Below are positions 17,961 through 27,786 of a stretch of DNA of 64,000 nt, in pieces. The stretch's first letter is position 1, and each line of letters opens with the position of its first letter. The notes below the pieces were generated by a model. It saw only the letters and a program-made list of their open reading frames with translations. It had not been told where the DNA came from and searched no databases. The position numbers and the translations under genes were made by a program. Source of the DNA: Amphritea opalescens (GTDB lineage Bacteria > Pseudomonadota > Gammaproteobacteria > Pseudomonadales > Balneatricaceae); assembly GCF_003957515.1 (NCBI RefSeq), contig NZ_RQXW01000007.1:1-64000 (forward strand), written 5' to 3'.

Positions 17961-18047
17961 TCATCATCTTGCCGTCTAGGTGGCCATTTTTAGAATGTTA
18001 ATCTGGCCGCTCAGGATGTTAGAGCCGCGTTAGAACGGAGGTCAAGC

Positions 18048-18428
18048 ATGGGTTCGACACAATGGATTATTCTGGCGTTCATCATTATGGCTGGGTTGGG
18101 ATATTGGAATTACCAGCGGATGGATGGACAGCGTAAAGCGTTGCAAACGGCCGGATTTCAAATCTCTGATGAGCTTAAAGGCAACCCTCCCTTGTTAATC
18201 AGTGCTTCTCAACGTCAGATTGCCGTCTTGAATCCCTCGGGCTATCAGCGATTTAGTTTTGATCAGCTACAAGGGGCCGAGGTCCGTTCGGACTCATTAG
18301 CAACAACCGATACGCGTTTTCGTGTTGCCCTGATCTTGGATGGTGAAGCGGATGTGGAAATTGGTTTCGAAAATGAACCCCGAGCGGATATCGCGCTGAA
18401 GCAACTACGACGATTGACCGGTCATTAA
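18048..18428 (+). CDS. Small single-pass membrane protein of unknown function
   Basis: 126 residues. One N-terminal helix (about 6-22) is followed by a soluble domain with alternating hydrophobic strands (LLISASQRQIAVL, YQRFSFDQL, FRVALILDG) and a final helix (ADIALKQLRRL). The strand pattern ending in a helix recalls bacterial PH-like domains, but this is shape only. A GGAGG ribosome site (18038-18042) supports ATG 18048. Between mazG and ppc; not recognised further. Confidence 0.75.
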   Translation: MGSTQWIILAFIIMAGLGYWNYQRMDGQRKALQTAGFQISDELKGNPPLLISASQRQIAVLNPSGYQRFSFDQLQGAEVRSDSLATTDTRFRVALILDGEADVEIGFENEPRADIALKQLRRLTGH

Positions 18429-18551
18429 TCTGCTACCTTTATATTGATACTAAGATAGTATTTGTGCTTTGCACAAATCGTGTAATATCAGTGTTAATGT
18501 ATAAACATTAGTTTATGAACAGTATGTTGCAGATATGACAGGGGATGCGGA

Positions 18552-21158
18552 ATGACGACGCTTCACGAAGACCTGCGAGACGACGTTCGGATGCTTGGTG
18601 ACTGTCTTGGACAGACCATTATTGCTCACAAAGGGCAGGCATTTCTGGATAAAATCGAAACCATTCGAGCCCTGTCTAAGGCGGGGAGATCATCAGGTAA
18701 ACCCGTCGGTGATGAGTTGCTGAAGACACTCAGCGAGCTCGACGATGATGATCTGTTACCGGTTGCGCGGGCATTTACTCAATTTCTTAACCTTTCCAAT
18801 ATTGCTGAAGAACACCATCGGGTGCGCCGTCGCTCGGGGGTTATGGATGTTTGCACCAGCGATTCTTTTTGCGGCTTGATTGGTCGTTTGATTCAGCAAG
18901 GCTCCACCAAGCAACAGATTGCCGATGCCGTTTGCGAAATGGATGTTGAGTTGGTGTTGACCGCTCACCCAACCGAGGTTAACCGACGGACGTTGATTCA
19001 GAAGTTTGATTCGATCACCGAATGTTTACAGCGTATTGATCGTGGTGAAAACCTACGCCACCGGCTGCATGATCTAATCAGTCAAGCATGGCATACCGAT
19101 ACTATTCGCAAGCAGCGTCCCACGCCGATCGATGAAGCTAAATGGGGCTTTGCCGTGATTGAAAACTCCCTGTGGGAGGCGGTGCCAGTCTTTCTGCGTC
19201 ATATCGATCAGCAATTATTTGATGCGACCGGTATTCACCTACCATTGACCCGTTCTCCGGTTCGCTTCGCGTCTTGGATGGGAGGGGATCGTGACGGTAA
19301 TCCAAATGTAACCTCCAAGACCACGGAACAGGTATTGTTACTGTCCCGCTGGATGGCCGCGGATCTCTATATTAAAGATATTGAGCGGTTGCGTACCGAG
19401 CTATCGATGAACCAGTGCAGTGACGAGCTGCGACAGCAGGTGGGGGATCATGCGGAACCCTATCGGGAACTGTTACGAGAAGTCATCCAGGCGCTGACGA
19501 AGACCAAGCATTGGGTGACCGAACGCTTGGATGGACACCCTGTGGATAAAGAGGGTGTCTATATTCTGCCGAATCAGCTACTCGAACCGCTATTGCTGAT
19601 TGATTCATCGTTGCGTCATTGCCGGATGGATGTAATTGCGGATGGCCTCTTAAGCGATACTATTCGACGGGTTGCCTGTTTTGGTATGAACTTGGTGAAT
19701 CTCGATATTCGCCAAAACGCTGATCGCCATGCTGAAGTACTGGATGAGTTGACCGGTTTCTACGGTATTGGTTGTTACAGTGAGTGGAGCGAAACCAATA
19801 AGCAGATGTTTCTGCTGAAAGAGCTGCAGGAAAAGCGGCCACTATTTCCCCGCGACTGGCACCCCTCTGCGGATGTTCAGGAGGTGCTGGATACCTGTCG
19901 TGTGGTGGCCCATGAAGAGCCGAACTCGCTTGGCTCCTATGTCATCTCTATGGCTAGCCAACCATCGGATGTACTGGCAGTTATCCTGCTGCTGAAAGAG
20001 AGCGGTATCCAACATAATATTCGGGTTGCGCCGTTGTTTGAAACCCTTGATGACTTGGATAATGCCGAAAACTGTATCCGTCAGTTATTGGCGATTCCAT
20101 GGTATAAGCAGTACACCGAAGGGCATCAGGAGGTGATGATCGGTTATTCCGATTCAGCCAAGGATGCTGGACAGTTAGCCGCTGCGTGGGGTCAATATCG
20201 TGCACAGGAAGCGTTAACCAAGATTTGTCAGGAGTACGATGTCCACCTAACTCTGTTTCATGGCCGTGGAGGCACTGTTGGCCGTGGGGGGGGACCAAGT
20301 CATACGGCTATTCTGGCACAGCCGCCAGGCTCTGTTGCGGGAAGCCTGCGGGTGACTGAGCAGGGCGAGATGATCCGCTTTAAATTTGGTATTCCTGACA
20401 TTGCCGTGCGGAATTTGGAGCTCTATACCTCGGCCACATTGGAAGCGACATTGGCGCCGGCCCCAGGGCCTAAACCGGAATGGCGTCAGTTGATGAATGA
20501 GATGGCTCAAACCGGGTTGACCGCGTATCGGCAGGTGGTGCGGTTTGATCCTCAGTTTGTGCCTTACTTCCGCTCTGCGACGCCTGAGCAGGAGCTAGCA
20601 AAACTGCCGCTGGGCAGTCGGCCGGCGAAACGTAAAGCTGATGGCGGTGTCGAGAGTTTGCGGGCGATCCCTTGGATCTTTGCTTGGACGCAGATTCGTT
20701 TGATGTTACCGGCGTGGCTAGGCAGTGATATCGCCCTACAGCAAACCCTCGATAAAGGGCAGTTTGAACTGGTGCAAACCATGCGCCGAGATTGGCCATT
20801 CTTCCGTTCCTATATGGATATGTTGGAGATGGTCATGGCAAAGTCCGATGGCAATATCGCTGCCTATTACGAAAAACGTTTGGTGTCGGAAGAGCTGAGC
20901 GTGTTGGGGGCTGATCTGCGTTGCCGCCTTGCAAACACCATCGAACTGGTGAAAAAGATTAAACAGCAAGACAGACTGTTGGAGCATAGTCCGGTTATTC
21001 GCCAATCGATTGAGGTGCGTAACCCCTATATTGATCCGTTACACTTTCTACAGGCTGAGCTGTTGTATCGTGATCGAAACCAGCCTGATGAACGTTTAGA
21101 ACAGGCATTAATGATCACGATGGCGGGCATTTCTGCCGGAATGCGCAATACCGGCTAA
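18552..21158 (+). CDS. ppc: Phosphoenolpyruvate carboxylase
   Basis: 868 residues, the family length. Carboxylates PEP to oxaloacetate, replenishing the TCA cycle. The active-site histidine is in LTAHPTEVNRRT (near residue 138); the second signature is VMIGYSDSAKDAG, and the glycine loop FHGRGGTVGRGGGPSH follows. The carboxyl end MRNTG is the conserved terminal motif. GGGGATGCGGAATG precedes the start. Appears to be its own unit. Confidence 0.97.
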   Translation: MTTLHEDLRDDVRMLGDCLGQTIIAHKGQAFLDKIETIRALSKAGRSSGKPVGDELLKTLSELDDDDLLPVARAFTQFLNLSNIAEEHHRVRRRSGVMDVCTSDSFCGLIGRLIQQGSTKQQIADAVCEMDVELVLTAHPTEVNRRTLIQKFDSITECLQRIDRGENLRHRLHDLISQAWHTDTIRKQRPTPIDEAKWGFAVIENSLWEAVPVFLRHIDQQLFDATGIHLPLTRSPVRFASWMGGDRDGNPNVTSKTTEQVLLLSRWMAADLYIKDIERLRTELSMNQCSDELRQQVGDHAEPYRELLREVIQALTKTKHWVTERLDGHPVDKEGVYILPNQLLEPLLLIDSSLRHCRMDVIADGLLSDTIRRVACFGMNLVNLDIRQNADRHAEVLDELTGFYGIGCYSEWSETNKQMFLLKELQEKRPLFPRDWHPSADVQEVLDTCRVVAHEEPNSLGSYVISMASQPSDVLAVILLLKESGIQHNIRVAPLFETLDDLDNAENCIRQLLAIPWYKQYTEGHQEVMIGYSDSAKDAGQLAAAWGQYRAQEALTKICQEYDVHLTLFHGRGGTVGRGGGPSHTAILAQPPGSVAGSLRVTEQGEMIRFKFGIPDIAVRNLELYTSATLEATLAPAPGPKPEWRQLMNEMAQTGLTAYRQVVRFDPQFVPYFRSATPEQELAKLPLGSRPAKRKADGGVESLRAIPWIFAWTQIRLMLPAWLGSDIALQQTLDKGQFELVQTMRRDWPFFRSYMDMLEMVMAKSDGNIAAYYEKRLVSEELSVLGADLRCRLANTIELVKKIKQQDRLLEHSPVIRQSIEVRNPYIDPLHFLQAELLYRDRNQPDERLEQALMITMAGISAGMRNTG

Positions 21159-22245
<1,087 letters not shown>

Positions 22246-22265
22246 CTCTTTAACGAGTTTATGAC

Positions 22266-22291
22266 AAACCGCTCACTTGAGCGGTTTTTTA
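22266..22291 (+). terminator. Rho-independent terminator after adk
   Basis: AAACCGCTC (22266-22274) pairs with GAGCGGTTT (22279-22287) around ACTT, and the T run continues. Confidence 0.9.
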
Positions 22292-22343
22292 TTGCCTGAG
22301 ATTCCGCGATAATAACGCTTTGCTTTCAATTGGACATACATTG

Positions 22344-23390
22344 ATGACTCAGCCCAAAACAGCGGTGCTGCTGGTGAACTTAGGTTCGCCGGACCAACCC
22401 ACCCCCGCCGCAGTTCGTCGTTATCTTAAAGAATTTTTATCGGATCGCCGAGTCGTCGAAGGTGATGGGCTAATGCGGCTGATCTGGCTCACCGTGCTGA
22501 ATGGTATTATCTTGACCTTTCGGCCGCGTAAGGTCGCCAAACTGTACGCCTCGATTTGGGATCAGGATTCACCGTTACGGTTGATACTGAACCAACAGGT
22601 GGCGGCGTTACAGCGGGCATTACAGCAACAGATGCCCGCTCAGAATATTCAAGTGTATTCGGCGATGACCTATGGCAACCCAGGCTTAACGGCGCGGCTT
22701 GAAGAGTTAACTGACGCGGGCTATCGAAAAATTCTGGTGCTGCCACTGTATCCGCAATATTCAGCAACGACCACGGCCCCTATCTATGATCTAATCTCTC
22801 GTTTTCAGATGAAAACCCGTGATTTTCCCGATATTCGCGTGATTCATGATTACCATGATCATCCGCTCTATATTCAGGCGTTGGCGGAGTCTGTGCAGGA
22901 TTTTCGGGAAGCTCATCCTGCGAGTGATAAATTGATACTGTCCTACCATGGTATTCCGCAAGAATATGCCGCCAAAGGTGACCCCTATCCTGAGCACTGT
23001 CATCGTACTTCAGAACTGCTGGCCGAAAGGTTAGGTTTGACGGCAGACCAGTGGCAAACGACCTTTCAGTCCCGTTTTGGGCCGAAAGCATGGTTGCAGC
23101 CCTATACCGATAAAACGCTAGAAGCCTTGCCTGAGAGTGGAGTGAAAAAAGTGGATATTATCTGTCCGGCCTTTTCGGCGGATTGCCTTGAAACACTCGA
23201 AGAGATTGCCGTCGAGAACCGCGATGTCTTTGTGGGCGCGGGCGGCGAGCAATATCAGTATATTCCTGCGTTGAATGCCGATGAGGGGATGATTAATCTG
23301 CTAGTTCGCTTAGTAAAAGATAACAGCTCGGGCTGGTTTAATCTGGCCAATACAACTAATACAGAGAATGAGATAAATAATGCGTCCTGA
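22344..23390 (+). CDS. hemH: Ferrochelatase
   Basis: 348 residues. Inserts ferrous iron into protoporphyrin IX, the last step of heme synthesis. Visible are AVLLVNLGSPDQPT at the N-terminus, LPLYPQYSATTT, and the metal-binding histidine in LSYHGIPQEY; FSADCLETLEEI carries the conserved glutamate. ATG 22344 is chosen over TTG 22320, since the family begins just before VLLVNLG. The tail overlaps rlmB by 11 bases. Confidence 0.96.
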   Translation: MTQPKTAVLLVNLGSPDQPTPAAVRRYLKEFLSDRRVVEGDGLMRLIWLTVLNGIILTFRPRKVAKLYASIWDQDSPLRLILNQQVAALQRALQQQMPAQNIQVYSAMTYGNPGLTARLEELTDAGYRKILVLPLYPQYSATTTAPIYDLISRFQMKTRDFPDIRVIHDYHDHPLYIQALAESVQDFREAHPASDKLILSYHGIPQEYAAKGDPYPEHCHRTSELLAERLGLTADQWQTTFQSRFGPKAWLQPYTDKTLEALPESGVKKVDIICPAFSADCLETLEEIAVENRDVFVGAGGEQYQYIPALNADEGMINLLVRLVKDNSSGWFNLANTTNTENEINNAS

Positions 23391-24120
23391 ATATATCTTT
23401 GGTATCCATGCGGCCAGCACCACGTTAGAGCGCGACAGTAAGCGGGTTAAAGGGATGTGGGTGCTGAAAGGGCGGGTTGATGGACGGATGCAGAAGCTGC
23501 TGGATCTCGCCGCTGAGAAGCACATAGGTATTGAGCGTGTTACACGTAAAGAACTGGATGTGATGGCTGAAGATGGGGTGCATCAGGGGGTTGTTGTGGC
23601 CTGTGAACCTATTCAGGCAAAGAATGAACAGTTTCTCGATGCGATGTTGGATAAGCTGGAAGAACCCGCTTTTCTTCTCGTATTGGATGGCGTCACCGAC
23701 CCCCATAATTTAGGGGCCTGTTTACGTACCGCTGATGCGGCCGGCGTTCATGCGGTGATCGCACCAAAAGATAAATCGGCGCCTCTGAATGGCACGGCGA
23801 GCAAAGTGGCCTGTGGGGCGGCAGAGGTGGTGCCCTATGTGCTGGTGACTAACCTAGCCCGTACTCTAAAAGATCTGCAGCAAAAAGGGATCTGGGTAAC
23901 GGGTACCGCAGGTGAAGCGGATACGCTTATCTATGATGCGGATCTAAAAGGCCCGATGGCATTAGTCATGGGTGCCGAAGGGCAGGGTATGCGCCGTTTG
24001 ACGCGGGAACACTGTGATTTCCTCGTTAAAATCGATATGGCAGGGGAAGTTTCATCCTTAAATGTGTCGGTTGCTACGGGTGTTTGCTTGTTTGAAGCGG
24101 TTAGACAACGCAAGGCGTAG
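23380..24120 (+). CDS. rlmB: 23S rRNA (guanosine-2'-O-)-methyltransferase RlmB
   Basis: 246 residues. Methylates the ribose of G2251 in 23S rRNA. The N-terminal substrate-binding domain (about 1-75) is followed by a SPOUT domain with LVLDGVTDPHNLGACLRTADAAG, ALVMGAEGQGMRRLT and SLNVSVATGVCLFEA. The start overlaps the end of hemH by 11 bases. In E. coli rlmB follows rnr; here it is coupled to heme synthesis. Confidence 0.95.
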   Translation: MRPEYIFGIHAASTTLERDSKRVKGMWVLKGRVDGRMQKLLDLAAEKHIGIERVTRKELDVMAEDGVHQGVVVACEPIQAKNEQFLDAMLDKLEEPAFLLVLDGVTDPHNLGACLRTADAAGVHAVIAPKDKSAPLNGTASKVACGAAEVVPYVLVTNLARTLKDLQQKGIWVTGTAGEADTLIYDADLKGPMALVMGAEGQGMRRLTREHCDFLVKIDMAGEVSSLNVSVATGVCLFEAVRQRKA

Positions 24121-24280
24121 GCTTTCTTTGTTTCCGCCTTTCAATCTTATAAGCTGACTCATACAGGCTCCAGTTGTGAGCGGGTTGTGTGATCAACATC
24201 GACGATCAACGAGATGACTTCAAATCTAGCTTGATCTAAGTGATCAATGTTGAAATACATTAATAATAAGAAGAGATATC

Positions 24281-24757
24281 ATGAAGCACTTTATCGGATT
24301 GTTAGCGTTAACAACGAGTATGTCAGCGATGGCTGTTGAGGGGTATCAAGATATCTATCTTGATAAACAGGCCGATATCATTATTCATGGCATTGTCTGT
24401 GGTGATGATTTAAATAATCTCAATAAATTAAAGCCCGCCAATATCTATACGAATACGGCTGAAGTTGAAAAAGGCACCTACTACTTCAACTCGGCATATG
24501 GTGAGTATTCACTTACATTTAACCCAACCGACAATGATGCGGTGATGGTGCGAGGTCTGTTAACGGCAGGGAAAACATCGACGAGCGATATGAATAAGCA
24601 GCTCTGCATTGTTAAAGATGTTGAAGGTTTACCTGCCGCGTTGAGAGGTTATTTGAAAAAAGTGACGCTGAAAGCCAATGATCCCAACTGGGTGCAAACG
24701 ATGAAAGATTATGCGCTGGTGGCGGGTAAGCCTGCCTTTGGTAAGGGCGAATATTAA
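24281..24757 (+). CDS. Secreted protein of unknown function
   Basis: 158 residues. A signal peptide (about 1-18, cleaved after AMA) precedes VEGYQDIYLDKQ. The mature part has two cysteines (IVCGDD and QLCIVKD) that could form one disulfide, and is predicted mostly beta. AGAAGAG precedes ATG 24281. A single-gene unit ending in a terminator shared with ackA. No family recognised. Confidence 0.75.
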   Translation: MKHFIGLLALTTSMSAMAVEGYQDIYLDKQADIIIHGIVCGDDLNNLNKLKPANIYTNTAEVEKGTYYFNSAYGEYSLTFNPTDNDAVMVRGLLTAGKTSTSDMNKQLCIVKDVEGLPAALRGYLKKVTLKANDPNWVQTMKDYALVAGKPAFGKGEY

Positions 24758-24782
24758 TCTAGGTTGTCTGTGGTTTGTGTGT

Positions 24783-24812
24783 AAAAAAAGAGAGCCGAGG
24801 GCTCTCTTTTTT
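24783..24812. terminator. Bidirectional Rho-independent terminator
   Basis: AAAAGAGAGCC (24786-24796) pairs perfectly with 24800-24810 around GAG. T runs exist on both strands, serving the secreted-protein gene and convergent ackA. Confidence 0.92.
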
Positions 24813-24859
24813 GTTCAAGCGACGGCTTTATCGCGCGTCGCGTGGGGCAACTTAATTGC

Positions 24860-26062
24860 TCAGTTTTCGCTTTCAGCGGCCGCTAAAATATTTTCAGTAT
24901 GCCGAGCGATCATCGCCTCTTCATTGGTGGGTATTACCCGAACAACCACGGGGCTAGTCGCTTTGCTGATAATCGCTTCACTTTCTTGGTTAGCGTTTTT
25001 GTTCAGCTTAATGCCGAGCCATTCGAGTTGATCGCAGACCCGTCGACGCAATGAACTATCGTTCTCGCCAACACCGGCAGTAAACACCAGTTGATCCAAC
25101 CCCTGTAGCGCAGCACTTAGGCGACCGATTTCCAGCGCGGCACGATAGACGAACATGGCAATGGCTTCTTCGGCTTCGGGCTTATCTGATTTTTTCAGTT
25201 CCTGCATATCAGAACTGATACCTGAAACTCCCAACCAGCCGCAGTCTTTATAAATGAAGCTTTCCAGTTGGTCTGTATCCATACCATAGTTGCGCTGCAG
25301 GTAGAGCAACACACCCGGATCAATATTACCGGTACGGGTGCCCATCGGTAGGCCTTCTACGGCAGAGAATCCCATCGATGAGGCGATCGATTGTCCATCT
25401 TTAATGGCACACATACTGGAACCTGCACCGAGGTGACAGACAATGGTTCTGCCGCTTTCGGCGCCATTGCCTATTTTTTTCAGTGCGTGCTGGATGTATT
25501 CATAGGATAAACCGTGGAAACCATAGCGATGTATACCCGCTTCGGTGAATTTCCGAGGAATGGCGTAATGCTGCTCTACATCGGGCTGATGGGTGTGAAA
25601 CATGGTGTCAAAGCAGAGAATTTGCGGCAGATCGGGTTTTAGGTGCTGGCAGGCACGGATCAGCTTAATACTATAGGGTTGATGAAGTGGCGCTAATGGG
25701 ATGAGGTCTTCGAGGTTCTTGATAATCTCGTCGTTAACCACCACCGGCGCACTGAACAATTCACCACCATGTACTACCCGATGACCAACGGCTTTGATAT
25801 CACTGTCGGGTAGGTTTTTGTGCACCCATTGTATCACTTCATCAAGACAGGATTGATGACGGTGATCGATGGCTACCTCGGTCATATCCAACTGATGTCG
25901 CTCTAATAGCTCTCCTTGAGAGGACATAACTTTCATGACAGGGGTGTTGAGGATATTGCTTAACTTAATCGTATAGAGATTATCCGCAATATCATCATGA
26001 CGAAAAAATAGCGCGCATTTTAGACTGGAGGAGCCGCCATTGACGGTTAAGATCAGACTCAT
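24860..26062 (-). CDS. ackA: Acetate kinase
   Basis: 400 residues. Interconverts acetyl phosphate plus ADP with acetate plus ATP. The N-terminal LTVNGGSSSLKCALF, the GHRVVHGG motif with its catalytic region, CHLGAGSSMCAI and FTAGVGENDS are all present. It begins inside the pta stop (four-base overlap) and is co-transcribed with it. Confidence 0.97.
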   Translation of the reverse strand: MSLILTVNGGSSSLKCALFFRHDDIADNLYTIKLSNILNTPVMKVMSSQGELLERHQLDMTEVAIDHRHQSCLDEVIQWVHKNLPDSDIKAVGHRVVHGGELFSAPVVVNDEIIKNLEDLIPLAPLHQPYSIKLIRACQHLKPDLPQILCFDTMFHTHQPDVEQHYAIPRKFTEAGIHRYGFHGLSYEYIQHALKKIGNGAESGRTIVCHLGAGSSMCAIKDGQSIASSMGFSAVEGLPMGTRTGNIDPGVLLYLQRNYGMDTDQLESFIYKDCGWLGVSGISSDMQELKKSDKPEAEEAIAMFVYRAALEIGRLSAALQGLDQLVFTAGVGENDSSLRRRVCDQLEWLGIKLNKNANQESEAIISKATSPVVVRVIPTNEEAMIARHTENILAAAESEN

Positions 26063-27003
26063 ATTATTATCTCCTGTGGATGCAGAACCATATGTGATGC
26101 TAGGGCGCAGGACGCCAAGCGTGTGAGGGTTCCTTCAGCGCGGCTGTTGAGAATAATTGGAGCCCGTGCGCCCAAAGCGATCCCTGCTGATTTAGCGTCG
26201 GCTAAGTAGATCAACTGTTTAGCGATCATATTGGCAGCTTCAAGGTCGGGGGCCAAGAGAATATCAGCATCGCCGGATACCGGAGATGAGATATGTTTGT
26301 CGATGGCCGCCTGTAATGAGATGGCATTATCAAAGGCTAGCGGGCCGTCTAGAATGCCGCCGGTGATCTGGCCTCGGTCTGACATTTTGCATAAAGCTGC
26401 AGCATCAATGGTGCTTTGCATCGAGGGTTTTACTTTTTCGACTGCGGCGAGAATAGCGACCTTAGGTGCTTTAATACCCAGTGCATGACAGAAGTCTATG
26501 GCGTTTTGCACAATATCTTGTTTGGTGAGCAGGTCCGGCGTGACATTGATGGCGGCGTCGGTGATCATCAACGGCTTATGGTAGTTGGGCACATCGAGTA
26601 CAAAAACATGACTGAGGCGGCGCTCGGTACGAATCCCCAAGGTTTTATGAATCACGGCGCTCAGTAGCTCGGAAGTGCCTAAGTCGCCTTTCATTAGTGT
26701 TTCTGCGCGGGCTTCACGAATCAATCGCACGGCGGTTTCAGCGGCAGCATGGCTGTGTTCAACATCGATCAGTTCATAATCGTCGATATTCAGCTCATAC
26801 TTATCGGCAGCGGCTTTGATTTTAGCGGACGGGCCGACCAGGATCGGTACAATCAAACCCCGCTCAGCCGCTTCAATGGCGCCACTCAAACCGTTGTGTT
26901 CGACGGGATGTACCACCGCGGTGGTGACGGGGCGCGCTTTTACGGCTTCTTCAATAAAGAATTCAAGTTGATTATGAATGGGGGGCTTATCTGAAAGAAT
27001 CAT
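26059..27003 (-). CDS. pta: Phosphate acetyltransferase, short single-domain (PTA/PTB) type
   Basis: 314 residues, covering only the catalytic domain and lacking the long N-terminal region of E. coli Pta (about 700 residues). Transfers the acetyl group of acetyl-CoA to phosphate. Visible are MKGDLGTSELLSAV, ITDAAINVTPDLLTKQDI and GILDGPLAFDNAIS. The pairing with ackA supports acetate metabolism. Some relatives act on butyryl-CoA, and this type is also found fused to enoyl-CoA hydratases. Confidence 0.88.
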   Translation of the reverse strand: MILSDKPPIHNQLEFFIEEAVKARPVTTAVVHPVEHNGLSGAIEAAERGLIVPILVGPSAKIKAAADKYELNIDDYELIDVEHSHAAAETAVRLIREARAETLMKGDLGTSELLSAVIHKTLGIRTERRLSHVFVLDVPNYHKPLMITDAAINVTPDLLTKQDIVQNAIDFCHALGIKAPKVAILAAVEKVKPSMQSTIDAAALCKMSDRGQITGGILDGPLAFDNAISLQAAIDKHISSPVSGDADILLAPDLEAANMIAKQLIYLADAKSAGIALGARAPIILNSRAEGTLTRLASCALASHMVLHPQEIII

Positions 27004-27364
27004 GGCAATACTCCAAGTGCTCAGTCCTGATTTCCGGGGCTTCTACGGTCTAGACGCAGGATTGTCGCGATAGTCATTATATAATTGGTTTATGTACGTT
27101 TGTCCTTTAACGTATGACAAGCGTATGAATTTTTCATGATGCAGTGCAACAAGAGAAATAGCTAATACAATGATTCTATAACCAATGCTAGGGTCTTTTC
27201 TATGACGCAGGTGCGGAAAAATGATTTTTGTTGTAGGAGAGTAACCATACTGTGGGAGCAGCAGACTGTTGAGCAATCGTTCAGTCGTTGATAATTTAAC
27301 TTGAACTCTATCCCGTCCAGATGATGTAATCCGGTGAATGGTTTTTGAGAGAAGGGTGAGAGAA
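27004..27364. other. Divergent intergenic region between pta and the HIT gene
   Basis: 361 bases that must hold the promoters of pta-ackA (minus) and the HIT gene (plus). A 77-codon minus frame at 27043-27276 shows no family features and is not called. I looked for a TTGATNNNNATCAA anaerobic-regulator site and found only a half-like TTGATAATTTAAC near 27289. Confidence 0.6.
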
Positions 27365-27730
27365 ATGGACTGTCTATTTTGTAAAATAGTGAATAATGAG
27401 ATTCCGGCGGAGATTATTTATGAAGATGATCATGTGATCGCCTTCAATGATATCAATCCACAGGCACCGACCCATGCCTTGATAATTCCCCGTAAACATA
27501 TCGCAACATTAAATGATATTGAGCCTGAAGACTGTGAAGTGGTCGGGCATATGGTGATGGCTGCCAGTAAGATAGCCGAGCAACAGGGCTTTGCGAGTGA
27601 CGGCTATCGCACCGTATTTAACTGCAATAGTCATGGTGGTCAGACGGTTTATCATATTCATCTACATCTGCTCGGTGGTAAGCCAATGGGCTGGCCGCCT
27701 TATCAGGATACGCTGAAAACACCGGTATGA
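27365..27730 (+). CDS. hinT: HIT family purine nucleoside phosphoramidase (HinT type)
   Basis: 121 residues. Starts MDCLFCKIVNNEIPAEIIYEDD and ends with the histidine triad HIHLHLLGG near 98-106; HinT proteins hydrolyse adenosine phosphoramidates. ATG 27365 is preceded by GAGAGAA and matches family starts; the frame extends upstream to 27338 without support. Followed by a terminator. Confidence 0.93.
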   Translation: MDCLFCKIVNNEIPAEIIYEDDHVIAFNDINPQAPTHALIIPRKHIATLNDIEPEDCEVVGHMVMAASKIAEQQGFASDGYRTVFNCNSHGGQTVYHIHLHLLGGKPMGWPPYQDTLKTPV

Positions 27731-27744
27731 TCGCCGGATAAGAC

Positions 27745-27769
27745 AAAACCGCCGATTGGCGGTTTTTTT
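27745..27769. terminator. Rho-independent terminator between convergent hinT and spoVR genes
   Basis: AAAACCGCC (27745-27753) pairs with GGCGGTTTT (27759-27767) in a short-loop hairpin, and the T run reaches 27769. The A run on the left gives a weaker T run on the minus strand. Confidence 0.88.
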
Positions 27770-27786
27770 ATGGTGTAGGGCATGGA

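Noticed and set aside
24711-25031. 106-codon plus frame over the ackA 3' end
   Set aside because: It crosses a strong terminator and overlaps the real ackA gene on the other strand.
27043-27276. 77-codon minus-strand frame between pta and hinT
   Set aside because: No family pattern and it fills the promoter region of pta-ackA.
27280-27300. FNR/ANR-type site before pta-ackA
   Set aside because: Only one half-site resembles the consensus; the second half is absent.
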